Positions 7,371 to 15,803 of a stretch of 64,000 nucleotides of DNA are shown one piece after another. Position 1 is the stretch's first letter. Every line of letters starts with the position of its first letter. Under the pieces are notes generated by a model, which was given only the letters and a program-made list of their open reading frames with translations, was not told the origin of the DNA and searched no databases. The DNA comes from Flavobacteriaceae bacterium (GTDB lineage: Bacteria > Bacteroidota > Bacteroidia > Flavobacteriales > Flavobacteriaceae). Location of the stretch: assembly GCA_947451525.1 (NCBI GenBank), contig CANFZM010000005.1, positions 1 through 64,000 on the forward strand, in the 5' to 3' direction. A program made the position numbers and the translations under genes.

Positions 7371-8471
7371 TTAATAACAAGAAATAGTTTCATAAAAGTT
7401 TTGGAGTGAATTATTTTTGTTTAATACATCATAATAGAAGTTACATGGTAAAGTTTTACTGTTAGAATATCCTCCAATAAAACTTTCATAAATAAAATAT
7501 TGTAATATTTTTTCTATTGTTAAATTAGAATTGTTTTTTGCTTTAATAATCCCATCATAACTCAAACCAGTTTTATCATTGTTTGGCATTTTGTTAGCAT
7601 TATTTAACATCCTCAATTTCATTTTTGGATTATCTTTAAAGAAATCAATAAGAAATTCATTAGCTGATTTGTTCTTTGCAATGGGATTTGAGTAACTAGT
7701 GCCTTTTTCATATACTACATTATTTTTAATATTGATATTTGCTGCACTTAATCCAGCTTCTGATGTAATAATGTAATGCATTTCTTCATTTTTGCTATTA
7801 TTTATAAAAACAAATCCTACCCACACTTTGCTAACAAGGACATTACAAACTACTTGATATTTAGAATTTTCTATAACAGAATATTCATAGTTACATCCAG
7901 TAACATTTTTTAATAAGTCATAATCTGGTGTTATTGAAACATAATTGTCTCCATTATCAAATACCCTAATATAATTCTCAGATTTTAATGATTGATTTAC
8001 GGAGTTATCTTCTTTAAAATAGAAAACAGAACCATTGTTAATCACAAAGTCTTTATTATTAGAATCAATACCCATAGAATAAGGTCTTGAGGCTCTGAAT
8101 TGTAATAATGGTTCTTCTTTATTTTTTATTGCATCATTTTTTATTGCATCCGCCATAGTAGTTTTAAAATAATAATCTCTAAATAATCCATCAGAATCAC
8201 TTCCTGAACAATCTGGATAAATTGTATTACCATTAGAATAATCATTCATTAATTTTTCGGACATTTTAAATTTTCTAAGATATTTTACCAATTGAAGTTT
8301 ATCAAATGAAAAATCTTTTAAGTAAACTACCATACCATTATTTTCATTATGATACCCCATTCCTAAGTATTCCCAATCTTTATTAAAAAAAATTTCAACA
8401 TCTAATAATTTTTGAGAATAATTAGATTGAAAGCAAAAAAATAATATTAGTAAATAAAATTGTTTTTTCAT
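7371..8471 (-). CDS. Exported protein of unknown function
   Basis: The 366-residue product starts with a clear signal peptide (about 1-19, ending NYSQ). The mature part has an EYLGMGYHNENNG segment near residue 35 and SMGIDSNNKDFVINNGS near residue 133, both recalling the repeat unit of the neighbouring 120-residue protein. The C-terminal half is mostly charged and asparagine-rich with no motif that I know. It lacks an obvious T9SS sorting domain, so it may stay in the periplasm. It belongs to the minus-strand island of exported proteins at 6845-11738. Function unknown. Confidence 0.75.
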   Translation of the reverse strand: MKKQFYLLILFFCFQSNYSQKLLDVEIFFNKDWEYLGMGYHNENNGMVVYLKDFSFDKLQLVKYLRKFKMSEKLMNDYSNGNTIYPDCSGSDSDGLFRDYYFKTTMADAIKNDAIKNKEEPLLQFRASRPYSMGIDSNNKDFVINNGSVFYFKEDNSVNQSLKSENYIRVFDNGDNYVSITPDYDLLKNVTGCNYEYSVIENSKYQVVCNVLVSKVWVGFVFINNSKNEEMHYIITSEAGLSAANINIKNNVVYEKGTSYSNPIAKNKSANEFLIDFFKDNPKMKLRMLNNANKMPNNDKTGLSYDGIIKAKNNSNLTIEKILQYFIYESFIGGYSNSKTLPCNFYYDVLNKNNSLQNFYETISCY

Positions 8472-8508
8472 AAAATTTGTTTTTTAGTATTTCTTTATTT
8501 GTTAATTA

Positions 8509-9246
8509 TTAATCTTCCCCTGCATCGCAAGCACATTTTCTGCTACAATATTTTTTTCTTCCATCTCCTATTGCTTCCCGCATTTCATACATATCTGCCA
8601 TATTTTTATCCTTCTTCGAACTCCAATTAGGATCGCAATGATTTGCTCCTCCGTCCCATACTTCAATATCCCCAAGGTAAGACGAAATGATTACTAATTT
8701 TTGAGTAAATTTCTCTCCACAATATTTACAAGTTAAAATTCTCTCTTTGTCACTATTTGGTTCATTGTTACTACTTGATTCATTATTGCTATTTTGTTCA
8801 TATTCTGTTTTAGAAGTATTTGTTTCAGTTTCATCATTACCAGATTCATTAGTATCTGTCTTTTCTGATTCATCATTAATATAAACATCTCCAGTTACAT
8901 CCTTAAATTTCCATTTATTAATGCTGATATCTTTTCTCGAATAAAACATTTCTAATTTGCCCTTACATTGAGTTCCAGTCTCATAATCAACTAAGTCTAA
9001 GTCTAAATCTATCTTAAGATTTAAAGAATCTACGATTGATGTAGCAACAATTTTAACTGATTTAAATTCTTCTAATTTCGAAAATTTCCATATACCTACT
9101 TCGTTATCTAGAAGATCATTTTTTATTTCTTCAATACTTGGCTGTATAATTTGGTCAGCTGGATAATCATTAGGTTCATTTTCAACCTGTTTACAAGAAG
9201 AAAAAAACATGGTAGTAAGAAATGCTAGTAAAATTAAATGTTTCAT
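8509..9246 (-). CDS. Lipoprotein with a C-terminal cysteine cluster
   Basis: The 245-residue product has a lipoprotein signal: a hydrophobic stretch ends in a lipobox, with the acylated cysteine at residue 18 (FFSSC). The middle (about 125-167) is low-complexity, rich in S, N, E and T. The C-terminus carries CKYCGEKF, then NHCDPNW, then KKYCSRKCACDAGED, a spacing reminiscent of a zinc finger although the protein should be outside the cytoplasm. It sits beside two exported DnaJ-like cysteine-rich proteins, so several neighbours share an exported metal-binding-like theme. No family recognised. Confidence 0.75.
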   Translation of the reverse strand: MKHLILLAFLTTMFFSSCKQVENEPNDYPADQIIQPSIEEIKNDLLDNEVGIWKFSKLEEFKSVKIVATSIVDSLNLKIDLDLDLVDYETGTQCKGKLEMFYSRKDISINKWKFKDVTGDVYINDESEKTDTNESGNDETETNTSKTEYEQNSNNESSSNNEPNSDKERILTCKYCGEKFTQKLVIISSYLGDIEVWDGGANHCDPNWSSKKDKNMADMYEMREAIGDGRKKYCSRKCACDAGED

Positions 9247-9273
9247 AAAACTGTTATATTATTATTGAATTAT

Positions 9274-10203
9274 TTATTGACCAAAACTTTCTAATTCGCG
9301 TACTAATCCTTTAAAAAAATTATCTATTGCATATTGAAATCTTTCTCCATCCATTTTGTCTAATGTAGTTGTTCCTCCATCTCCTGAAATCTTAATTGAG
9401 TATGGATCATTACTGTTTCCACCCGAATAACTGTATCCAGCATGCATTTCCTCGCCACACTCTTTACATTTTACTTTTATATAATCAATAGTTCTCAATT
9501 TTGATATTCCAATGAATAACTTATCTCTATCAGATATTACCCTATTAATAAAATCTAAAGTTAAGGGTTTTTTAAAATTTAATTCATATTTAGATTTTGT
9601 TACTTCTTTTGTAGCATATTTAACCATATTTACAAAAACAGGGTTTCTGTTAGCTTTGAATTCCTCTTTTCTATCAGCTCTCTCTTTTGCGATTCTATCA
9701 GCTTCATCAGCTTCATCTCTTTTTTCTTTTTCAATTTGGTCTTTAGCTCGTTTTATTGAAACAGGGTCTGACATTTCTTTTACAAATTTTTCATACCTCT
9801 CTATTCCTTCAATCTCTTCTCTCTTTCTTTTTGCCTCAGAAATCGCACTATTTCTTTTAGCTATTTTCTTTTGCTCTTCCCTAGCTTCTATGTTTTCTTT
9901 TAAATTGTAAGTATTTCTCCATTTACCTTTGCCATCACAAGCATTACAATTTTCTTTAACATAACCATATTTCCCTTTATTGTTTTTACAAACATCACAC
10001 CCTTTTATATCTCTATAAGAAGAAGCCCAATTTTTACAATTATAACAAGGAATAAATCTATAAATTTCTCTAGTACCTGTGCCATTACATTGACCACAAG
10101 TACATATTTCACAAGATCGGTTATCAACAGATAACTCTATATAGTTTTGTGAATATGAAGCACTAGTAATTATTAAAATTATAATTAAAATTGTTTTTTT
10201 CAT
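9274..10203 (-). CDS. Exported protein with DnaJ-like cysteine-rich domain
   Basis: This 309-residue protein has a signal peptide (about 1-18) followed at about 31-95 by a cysteine-rich domain containing CxxCNGTG and CNACDGKG. These resemble the CxxCxGxG zinc-binding repeats of DnaJ. A highly charged coiled-coil region (about 105-200) follows, then a C-terminal domain of about 100 residues with a KCKECGEEMHAGY motif. DnaJ zinc fingers are normally cytoplasmic, so the export signal is unusual. The first 100 or so residues are nearly identical to those of the next gene, while the C-termini differ. Function unknown; an envelope redox, metal-binding or folding role would be speculation. Confidence 0.75.
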   Translation of the reverse strand: MKKTILIIILIITSASYSQNYIELSVDNRSCEICTCGQCNGTGTREIYRFIPCYNCKNWASSYRDIKGCDVCKNNKGKYGYVKENCNACDGKGKWRNTYNLKENIEAREEQKKIAKRNSAISEAKRKREEIEGIERYEKFVKEMSDPVSIKRAKDQIEKEKRDEADEADRIAKERADRKEEFKANRNPVFVNMVKYATKEVTKSKYELNFKKPLTLDFINRVISDRDKLFIGISKLRTIDYIKVKCKECGEEMHAGYSYSGGNSNDPYSIKISGDGGTTTLDKMDGERFQYAIDNFFKGLVRELESFGQ

Positions 10204-10324
10204 ATTTCTTTATTTTACTTTATTTTTTTGAATTACTATATTCATTTTTTTATTTTTAATTATTGGTTTCTATTAAATATTTTATATAATTTTTATTTTG
10301 GTTCTTCGATTTTTTAATCTTCAC

Positions 10325-11146
10325 CTATTCACATTTTATTTTATTTTTCATATCTAAAAGAATGCTTTCAGCTATTTTAAAAGCTTCACCATCTTGCCAT
10401 GAAGAAAAAGATTTAGTGATGTTTCCTTTTATTTTCACTTCTATAAGCTGACCACCTCCATTGTAATACCCTTTAATGTAAGTTAAATAATTTAAATCAT
10501 CCATACTTATTATTTCAAGCTTTTTACTTGAAAAAAACTCTTTTAAAATCTCATATTTTAAAATTTCAGTTTCAAATTCTAAATAACTATTGGTTTCTTT
10601 TACTTTTACATTTTCAGCAATTAAACACCATATATTTATATTTCTTACATAATTAGACTTCTCTTTTGCTACTCGTACTACTTCTAATGAATCCTGGGTC
10701 CTCTGCTCCCAGATCTTATTCGCCTCCCTTTGTTTTTGGTAAATTGCTTCTTGCCTAATTGCTTCTTTTTCTTCTTCTTTCTTTCTTATTGCTAGAATCC
10801 TATATTCTTCATCCTTTTTCTTTCTTCTCTCTATGTTTTCTTTTGAATAATAAGTATTTCTCCATTTACCTTTACCATCACAAGCATTGCAATTTTCTTT
10901 AACATAACCATATTTTCCCTTATTGTTTTTACAAACATCACACCCTTTTATATCTCTATAAGCAGAAGCCCAATTTTTACAATTATAACAAGGAATAAAT
11001 CTATAAATTTCTCTAATACCTGTGCCATTACATGCACCACAAGAACATATTTCACAATTGCGGTAATCAACAGATAACTCTATATAGTTTTGTGAATATG
11101 AATCATTAGTAATAATTAAAATTATAATTAAAATTATTTTTTTCAT
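10325..11146 (-). CDS. Exported DnaJ-like cysteine-rich protein, paralogue
   Basis: The 273-residue product shares its signal peptide, cysteine-rich domain (about 31-95, with CGACNGTG and CNACDGKG) and KGKWRNTY boundary with the gene at 9274, almost residue for residue. After about residue 110 it diverges into a charged coiled coil (to about 165) and a different C-terminal domain of about 100 residues ending in ILLDMKNKIKCE. The two genes therefore look like a tandem duplication in which the front half was kept or homogenised and the back half replaced. No family name is offered. Confidence 0.75.
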   Translation of the reverse strand: MKKIILIIILIITNDSYSQNYIELSVDYRNCEICSCGACNGTGIREIYRFIPCYNCKNWASAYRDIKGCDVCKNNKGKYGYVKENCNACDGKGKWRNTYYSKENIERRKKKDEEYRILAIRKKEEEKEAIRQEAIYQKQREANKIWEQRTQDSLEVVRVAKEKSNYVRNINIWCLIAENVKVKETNSYLEFETEILKYEILKEFFSSKKLEIISMDDLNYLTYIKGYYNGGGQLIEVKIKGNITKSFSSWQDGEAFKIAESILLDMKNKIKCE

Positions 11147-11246
11147 GATTTAAAGATTTTGGATTATTTTTAAAATATAAATAAATATTTACGTTTAGTT
11201 CATGTTCTTTTATTAGATAAAATTGAAGTTTGTAAGTAAATATAGG

Positions 11247-11738
11247 TTATTCACTTTTAAAAGATTCAGCTATTGATGCAATATATTTCTCAATTTGAGC
11301 TTTACGTTTAGTAGGATATTCAATGTGTAAATCACTAACAAAATTAGCTCCTACAACTCTTTTCCAATAAACTATATTTCCATTTTCTTTTGTTCCAGAA
11401 ATAACAAACCAATTTGAACGTTGAATTTTGTAAGTAATATTAATTTCAGTAGATTTAATTGCTTTGTTAAATAATCCTTTAATACCAGAATTATCTATGT
11501 CAAATCGACCAATAATCAAAGAGTGTAATTCCATAATAACAAACCCATCGTTTAATTTTACTTCATAATCACAATAATCAGGGCTCGAATCGCTATACAT
11601 TTTACTTAATTTCATAGTAATAGGTAATTCAATTGAAAACGTACAAGGATTATGTTTTTTAAAATGATCTACTTGCGCATCTATAATTTGTATAAAACCG
11701 ATAAATAAAAGTCCTAAAAAGAGAAGTTGTTTTTTCAT
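11247..11738 (-). CDS. Small exported protein heading the first island
   Basis: The 163-residue product has a signal peptide (about 1-21, ending IIDAQ) and a compact mature domain of about 140 residues with no cysteine clusters. It is the promoter-proximal gene of the minus-strand island, 129 bases from the divergent regulator-like gene at 11868. A TAnnTTTG element (11766-11773, minus) lies just upstream. Segments such as NGNIVYWKRVVGANF and KRKAQIEKYIASIAESFKSE recall small flavobacterial hypothetical proteins, but I cannot name the family. Confidence 0.75.
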   Translation of the reverse strand: MKKQLLFLGLLFIGFIQIIDAQVDHFKKHNPCTFSIELPITMKLSKMYSDSSPDYCDYEVKLNDGFVIMELHSLIIGRFDIDNSGIKGLFNKAIKSTEINITYKIQRSNWFVISGTKENGNIVYWKRVVGANFVSDLHIEYPTKRKAQIEKYIASIAESFKSE

Positions 11739-11765
11739 GATTACAATTTTATATAATTATTACCA

Positions 11766-11773
11766 CAAAACTA
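11766..11773 (-). promoter_or_regulatory. -7 element driving the first accessory island
   Basis: Read on the minus strand it is TAGTTTTG, a full TAnnTTTG match, with a TTG about 15 bases upstream (11789-11791). It lies 28 bases before the start codon at 11738. Confidence 0.5.
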
Positions 11774-11806
11774 AATCTTAAAACCCTCCAAAATTTGTCT
11801 TAATAA

Positions 11807-11836
11807 GTTCAAATGCGTTCAAACGAGTTCAAATGA
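11807..11836. promoter_or_regulatory. Three 10-bp direct repeats, candidate operator
   Basis: GTTCAAATGC (11807-11816), GTTCAAACGA (11817-11826) and GTTCAAATGA (11827-11836) are exactly head-to-tail on a 10-bp period. They lie between the two divergent -7 elements (11766-11773 minus, 11848-11855 plus). One helical turn per repeat would place a bound protein on one face of the DNA. Function as an operator is inferred from position and periodicity. Confidence 0.5.
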
Positions 11837-11847
11837 AAAGTGTTTTA

Positions 11848-11855
11848 TATATTTG
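11848..11855 (+). promoter_or_regulatory. -7 element of the regulator-like gene
   Basis: TATATTTG matches TAnnTTTG and ends 12 bases before the ATG at 11868. It contains the in-frame TTG at 11853, which makes that TTG an unlikely start codon. Confidence 0.55.
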
Positions 11856-11867
11856 AAAAAAAATACG

Positions 11868-13082
11868 ATGCCAGCCCCAATCGCCATCAATCCAAACGAA
11901 CACGAATGGATTAAACAATACTTGCAAGAAACCTATGCCATTACGGTGGTAGATTCTTTTGATTGTCAGGCATTGAGTGATGCTATCCTTAAACAAAATG
12001 GCACCAAAATTAGTTGTTCTACCTTTAGACGACTTTTTGATTTGGTTCCTAATCCTAAATCGCAATCCCGTTTTATCTTAAATGCTTTTGCTTTTGCGGT
12101 GGGGTTTAAAAACTGGGAGTTATTTAAGCAACATGTTAGCAGTTTTGATACCAATATAATCAATCAAAACATTCAAATTTATACCCAACAATTGCCAAAT
12201 AGCAGTGCCTTAATTTTAGAAACAATTAAAAAACTGCCCATCGCCACTTGGCAAGGTGGCTATCAATTACAAAGTATTATTACTATAGCCATTGAAAATA
12301 AAGATTTTGATTTATTAAAAGAGGTGGTTCAAATTCCTTTTGAGATGGAAGATCAAAAGGTGTACGAACATTTGGTTATTGCGTTTCAAGCCTTCTATTT
12401 TCAAGCCATTAAAAACAATCAAGAAGTAATTGATTTTATAACTGCGAGCATTGGTAATTCTGTTTTACTACAAAAATGTTTGCTGCAAGCTTATGTAGAT
12501 GAAAAACAATTGGAGGGTTTTTTAGGAAAATGGTTGGATGCTATTGAAGAAAATAGTTTATATGATTTACTCTTATTTAAAAACCTTCTTTTGTGCCAAA
12601 AAGCATTTTATAATCAGAACAAAACGAAAGCTAAAGACTATTTAGAAATTGCATTACAAAAACTAGAAGAATGTGCTTTTGAAATTCATCCGATATTGAA
12701 AGCCCGAATAGGAGTGTGGCTGCAGATTTTAAATAAAGATTCAGAACCACTAAATACTTTTTTCAATTCTTTAAACAATCCTTTTGATAAAGCCGACTTT
12801 GCGGTTATTGCCAGTCGATTGCTTTGGACATTTCAAGAGAATATAGTGCCAATTTCATTTTTAGAGCAAATTGCTATAAAAGAATTCCCACATGTAAAAG
12901 ATTTTTTTCAAAAAGGAAGATATAATATGTTGGTTTTATCCCTTGCTATTAATCATTATTTAAAAAACGAATTCCCCAAAGCAAAAGAATATTTTACACT
13001 TTACAGTTCCACCACTTTGGGATATGATATTGTGAATGTCGCTTTTTATTATCCTTGGATTGAGAAATTAGAACGGTTGTGA
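11868..13082 (+). CDS. Putative regulator: conserved N-terminal module plus helical tail
   Basis: The 404-residue protein has an N-terminal module (about 25-90) with the pattern C-x2-L-x-D-A-I, then T-F-R-R-L-F, then LNAFAFAVGFKNWELF. The same pattern occurs in the protein at 19171. The remaining 310 residues are helical with repeated L, A, F and Y spacing typical of TPR-like scaffolds. There is no signal peptide. The N-module resembles a small helical DNA-binding domain by eye (S-x-x-T-x-x-R-L-F like a recognition helix), but I cannot name the Pfam family. It is divergent from the 6845-11738 exported-protein island, with 10-bp repeats between them. The start is the ATG at 11868; an in-frame TTG at 11853 lies inside the -7 element. 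A role as local regulator is inference. Confidence 0.75.
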   Translation: MPAPIAINPNEHEWIKQYLQETYAITVVDSFDCQALSDAILKQNGTKISCSTFRRLFDLVPNPKSQSRFILNAFAFAVGFKNWELFKQHVSSFDTNIINQNIQIYTQQLPNSSALILETIKKLPIATWQGGYQLQSIITIAIENKDFDLLKEVVQIPFEMEDQKVYEHLVIAFQAFYFQAIKNNQEVIDFITASIGNSVLLQKCLLQAYVDEKQLEGFLGKWLDAIEENSLYDLLLFKNLLLCQKAFYNQNKTKAKDYLEIALQKLEECAFEIHPILKARIGVWLQILNKDSEPLNTFFNSLNNPFDKADFAVIASRLLWTFQENIVPISFLEQIAIKEFPHVKDFFQKGRYNMLVLSLAINHYLKNEFPKAKEYFTLYSSTTLGYDIVNVAFYYPWIEKLERL

Positions 13083-13093
13083 TTTTTCATTAA

Positions 13094-13296
13094 TTTGAAT
13101 TTTCAGTCTAAAAGACTCAATTTTCATAGTTGGAACTGAAATTTGAGTCTTTTAGACTGAAATTTGAGTCAAAAAGAGTGAAATTTCAGTCTTTTAGATT
13201 CAATTTTCAATAAAAAAGAGTGAAATTTCAGTCTTTGAAACTGAATTTTCACTCTTTGAGACTCAATTTTGAGTTATTGAACCTGAAAATTCAATT
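13094..13296. repeat. Ten-copy array of 16-bp imperfect palindromes, 21-bp period
   Basis: Fifteen-base cores start at 13094, 13115, 13135, 13156, 13177, 13198, 13219, 13240, 13261 and 13282. The spacing is 21 bp throughout, with one 20-bp step. Counting the preceding base, the unit is a dyad of form GANTSAAWWTTSANTC. In the ten cores T3, A5, A6, T9, T10 and A12 are invariant, and positions 4 and 11 are always G or C. The 5-bp spacers are A/T-rich (mostly TTTTA, AAAAA, TTTGA). Cores 13177 and 13219 are identical, as are 13135 and 13156. It fills the gap between two convergent genes (stops at 13082 and 13295). It is not CRISPR: there are no long unique spacers. Confidence 0.9.
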
Positions 13297-13768
13297 ATTG
13301 TGTTTTCTTTTTATAAGTATTTCTTGCAAAGCGTTGGCTTAAATCTTCATAAATTGGTTTTGCACTAGGAATACCTCTGTAATGTGCTTCTTTAATCTGG
13401 CCATAATATAACAAAGCACCTTGAAGAGCTTCCGATCCTGCAAGCATCATGGTATCGTCGGCATCTGTTGCCAGTTGGGTAGCTAAGTTCACAATAGCTT
13501 TCAGTTGTGCAACTACTTTAGCATCTTTTTTAAATTCGTCTTGATCCATATAAGCAGGAACAAACTGCGGATTGGTAACTACATATTCTTTAGTTTTTTC
13601 AACTGTAGCCACTGTTTTGTCACCCATTTTGAAAAGCTTATGACGTTCATCAGCGGTTAGCCCTTGCAGATAGGGAGCTAATTTAATTTTGCAATCTTGC
13701 AATTTTGCAACTACATCATTGATTACGTCTTGCGGGATCTCAATGCTAATTTGATTTTGTGTACTCAT
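13295..13768 (-). CDS. Conserved hypothetical cytoplasmic protein
   Basis: The 157-residue product is helical and soluble, with no signal peptide or membrane segment. Notable segments are LQDCKIKLAPYLQGLTADER near residue 25, a MGDKT box near 48 and a C-terminal LYYGQIKEAHYRGIPSAKP. It looks like a well-conserved flavobacterial protein with ordinary composition, unlike its accessory neighbours, but I cannot name the family. It is monocistronic and converges on the regulator-like gene; its stop codon overlaps the last unit of the 21-bp array by two bases. Confidence 0.75.
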   Translation of the reverse strand: MSTQNQISIEIPQDVINDVVAKLQDCKIKLAPYLQGLTADERHKLFKMGDKTVATVEKTKEYVVTNPQFVPAYMDQDEFKKDAKVVAQLKAIVNLATQLATDADDTMMLAGSEALQGALLYYGQIKEAHYRGIPSAKPIYEDLSQRFARNTYKKKTQ

Positions 13769-13896
13769 AATACAAAAAATTTAAAGTTAATAAAAAGTTG
13801 ATTTTTAATCGTTTCTATATTAAATTTAAAAAAGATTATATAATTCAACAAACTATTTATGATTTTTTTAAGTATTTATAGTTGGAAATTGGAAAC

Positions 13897-13921
13897 AAAA
13901 AAAGGATGCTGGTAGGCATCC
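13897..13921 (-). terminator. Intrinsic terminator of the second accessory island
   Basis: On the minus strand GGATGC and GCATCC (13916-13921 and 13904-13909) form a 6-bp GC-containing stem around a six-base loop, followed by a run of seven T. It lies 66 bases downstream of the stop at 13987. Confidence 0.75.
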
Positions 13922-13986
13922 ATTTTTGGGATTTAAAGTAATAGGGGTTAAAATTAATTAAGAAGAAGTAAAATTCCCTAATTTGT

Positions 13987-15030
13987 TTATAATCCTAGTA
14001 TGGTTTTTACTTCTTCGTCTGATTGTACATTCTTAATCTGCTTCTCTAAGTCTTTGGTATAAGTTAAGCTATTCATTTTTTCTAGAATTGATAGAATATA
14101 ATTTCCTTTTATAATTTCAGTTTCTCCATCCAATATAGTTTTATAGTCAATTAACAGAGTACTTAAGATAGCATTTGATTTTTTATATAGGTTCTCTCCT
14201 TTAGGGAAGGTTTCTTTCATAATTGGTTTAAGAGTTACTGGATCAACCCAAAAACTTTGTTTGTATACAACATACTGGTTTTTGAATTCATTGTATAATG
14301 AATCTATTTGTTTTACTTGTAAATCAAATTTGGCTTTTGCTTGTGCCGTTTTTTCAATTGCAGCATTAATTTCTTTAATTTTATCTATAAAATATGTTTT
14401 ATCACTTGATAATTCTGAAGCCATTAAAAAGTAACTTTTTGCTTCATTGTAATTCTTTGTAGTTAGATAATTTTCTGCAATGGATATATAATTCTTGTAA
14501 TTCTGAGCATTTTCTTTTTCTTTTCGCTCCTTTTCTTTAAGATCATATTCAATTTTTTCAGATTCTATTCGTTTTCTTCTTTTTTCACTCTCACCATTTA
14601 CATAACTATCTTCTTCTATTAAAACCCCGTTTTCATCATATTCTTTCCAAACTCCATCGAGCTCTCCATTTTTAAAATTTCTTTCATATTTAATGGTTTT
14701 ACCGTCTTCATAATATGAAATTATTTTACCATCTTTAACATCCATTGAACTATAACCAGAAGTGTCATAAAATTTTATAAAATGTAGTTTACCATTGGTA
14801 TAATTTTCTATCCATTTTCCAACGGGTAAATTATCTTTAAGTACACCTTGCATAAGCAATCCGCCATATTCAGAATATCCTTTAAAAGTACCGTTTCTTG
14901 TTCCATAAGCATCTGTATAGTATTCAGCTTGAAGTTTCTTTTTAGACCAATCCCAATAGGTCTTCACAAGTTTTTGTGAAAAAGAATTTAATGATAATGC
15001 TAAACTTACTATTAAAAATATTTTTTTCAT
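13987..15030 (-). CDS. Exported MORN/YwqK-type repeat protein
   Basis: The 347-residue product has a signal peptide (about 1-18, ending SFSQ) and then MORN-like repeats at about 30-145. These show the alternating G-x-(W/Y)-x-x-(Y/F) pattern seen in GTFKGYSEYGG, PVGKWIENYTNGKL and LDGVWKEYDENGVL. Such repeats are common in Bacteroidetes proteins often annotated as YwqK-family antitoxin, a name that says little about function here. A charged coiled coil (about 145-260) and a helical C-terminal domain follow. It is the last gene of the second island and is followed by a clear terminator. Its role is unknown. Confidence 0.75.
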   Translation of the reverse strand: MKKIFLIVSLALSLNSFSQKLVKTYWDWSKKKLQAEYYTDAYGTRNGTFKGYSEYGGLLMQGVLKDNLPVGKWIENYTNGKLHFIKFYDTSGYSSMDVKDGKIISYYEDGKTIKYERNFKNGELDGVWKEYDENGVLIEEDSYVNGESEKRRKRIESEKIEYDLKEKERKEKENAQNYKNYISIAENYLTTKNYNEAKSYFLMASELSSDKTYFIDKIKEINAAIEKTAQAKAKFDLQVKQIDSLYNEFKNQYVVYKQSFWVDPVTLKPIMKETFPKGENLYKKSNAILSTLLIDYKTILDGETEIIKGNYILSILEKMNSLTYTKDLEKQIKNVQSDEEVKTILGL

Positions 15031-15103
15031 TTGTTTGATTTTATTGATTTGTAGTTTCTATATAATTTAAGATATCATTTGCATCATATTTTCTTTCATT
15101 GTT

Positions 15104-15394
15104 TTAGTTGAATATTTCAGTTTTTCTATATATCTCCACACGATATCCTTTAGCAATAAGTTTGCTGATGAATGCATCTTGTTGAATAGGTTTCATCGTT
15201 CTAATTTTTTTTAATAATTCGCAGTTTAACTCTTCCTCTTTAAAAATAATAACATACATAGTGTCATTTATTTCGTCATATTTTTCTTGAAGTATATGAA
15301 CACTATCATTCATAATAGTTTTTTTCCAACAAGTTTGTGCTTTTAAAGTAATCGAAACTAAAATTAGGAGGATTAAAATATTTTTTTTTAACAT
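15104..15394 (-). CDS. Small exported protein of unknown function
   Basis: The 96-residue product has a signal peptide (about 1-19, ending LKAQ) and a mature domain of about 77 residues with two cysteines (CWKK near residue 22 and ELNCELL near 58) that could form a disulfide. There are no recognisable motifs. It lies between the MORN-type gene and a small membrane-protein gene in the second minus-strand island. The gaps on both sides are 57-73 bases, so cotranscription is possible but not compelled. Confidence 0.65.
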   Translation of the reverse strand: MLKKNILILLILVSITLKAQTCWKKTIMNDSVHILQEKYDEINDTMYVIIFKEEELNCELLKKIRTMKPIQQDAFISKLIAKGYRVEIYRKTEIFN

Positions 15395-15451
15395 AGACTG
15401 CTAGTTTATGATTTACAAATTAAGATTATGAACAATTAATTTGATGATATA

Positions 15452-15796
15452 TTATTGTCTTGCTCTACTTATAGAATAAACAATTAAGACATGCGTTAAT
15501 ATTGCTAACCCTACAATGATAATATATATAGGGATTGAGAAGAAAAAAAAAGAAAACGCCAAATTAATTAAAAATCCAATAATGAAAAACAGTGCAGAAA
15601 TAGATCTTACATTTGTTGTTGTTCTTGGGAACTGAAAATTTATTCCAATAGTAAAAATCAATGTAATAGAAAGAAATATAAAGCTCCCGATACTTAAAAT
15701 TAATTTGGCATCAGTTTTTTGAAAACAGTAAAAGCCATAAGCAATTAACATGCTAATGCCTATTGCAATTATTGTTTTAATAAAATTAATGTTCAT
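15452..15796 (-). CDS. Small four-helix integral membrane protein
   Basis: The 114-residue protein is almost entirely hydrophobic, with four likely transmembrane helices (about 6-25, 30-51, 64-85 and 88-109) joined by short loops. It starts seven bases after the stop of the GYF_2 gene at 15804, so it is probably in the same operon. No family recognised. In the context of the SPFH and GYF_2 proteins a membrane-complex role is plausible but inferred from position only. Confidence 0.7.
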   Translation of the reverse strand: MNINFIKTIIAIGISMLIAYGFYCFQKTDAKLILSIGSFIFLSITLIFTIGINFQFPRTTTNVRSISALFFIIGFLINLAFSFFFFSIPIYIIIVGLAILTHVLIVYSISRARQ

Positions 15797-15803
15797 AATC
15801 TTT

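Noticed and set aside
6845..11738. Prophage or integrative element for the first island
   Set aside because: No integrase, structural genes, att-like repeats or tRNA junction are present; the genes look like ordinary exported proteins.
13094..13296. CRISPR array
   Set aside because: The units are 16 bp with 5-bp spacers that are themselves repetitive; there are no unique 25-40 bp spacers and no cas genes in the window.
13987..15030. Toxin-antitoxin function for the YwqK/MORN-like protein
   Set aside because: The antitoxin label is a family-name carry-over; the protein has a signal peptide, and no toxin gene is beside it.
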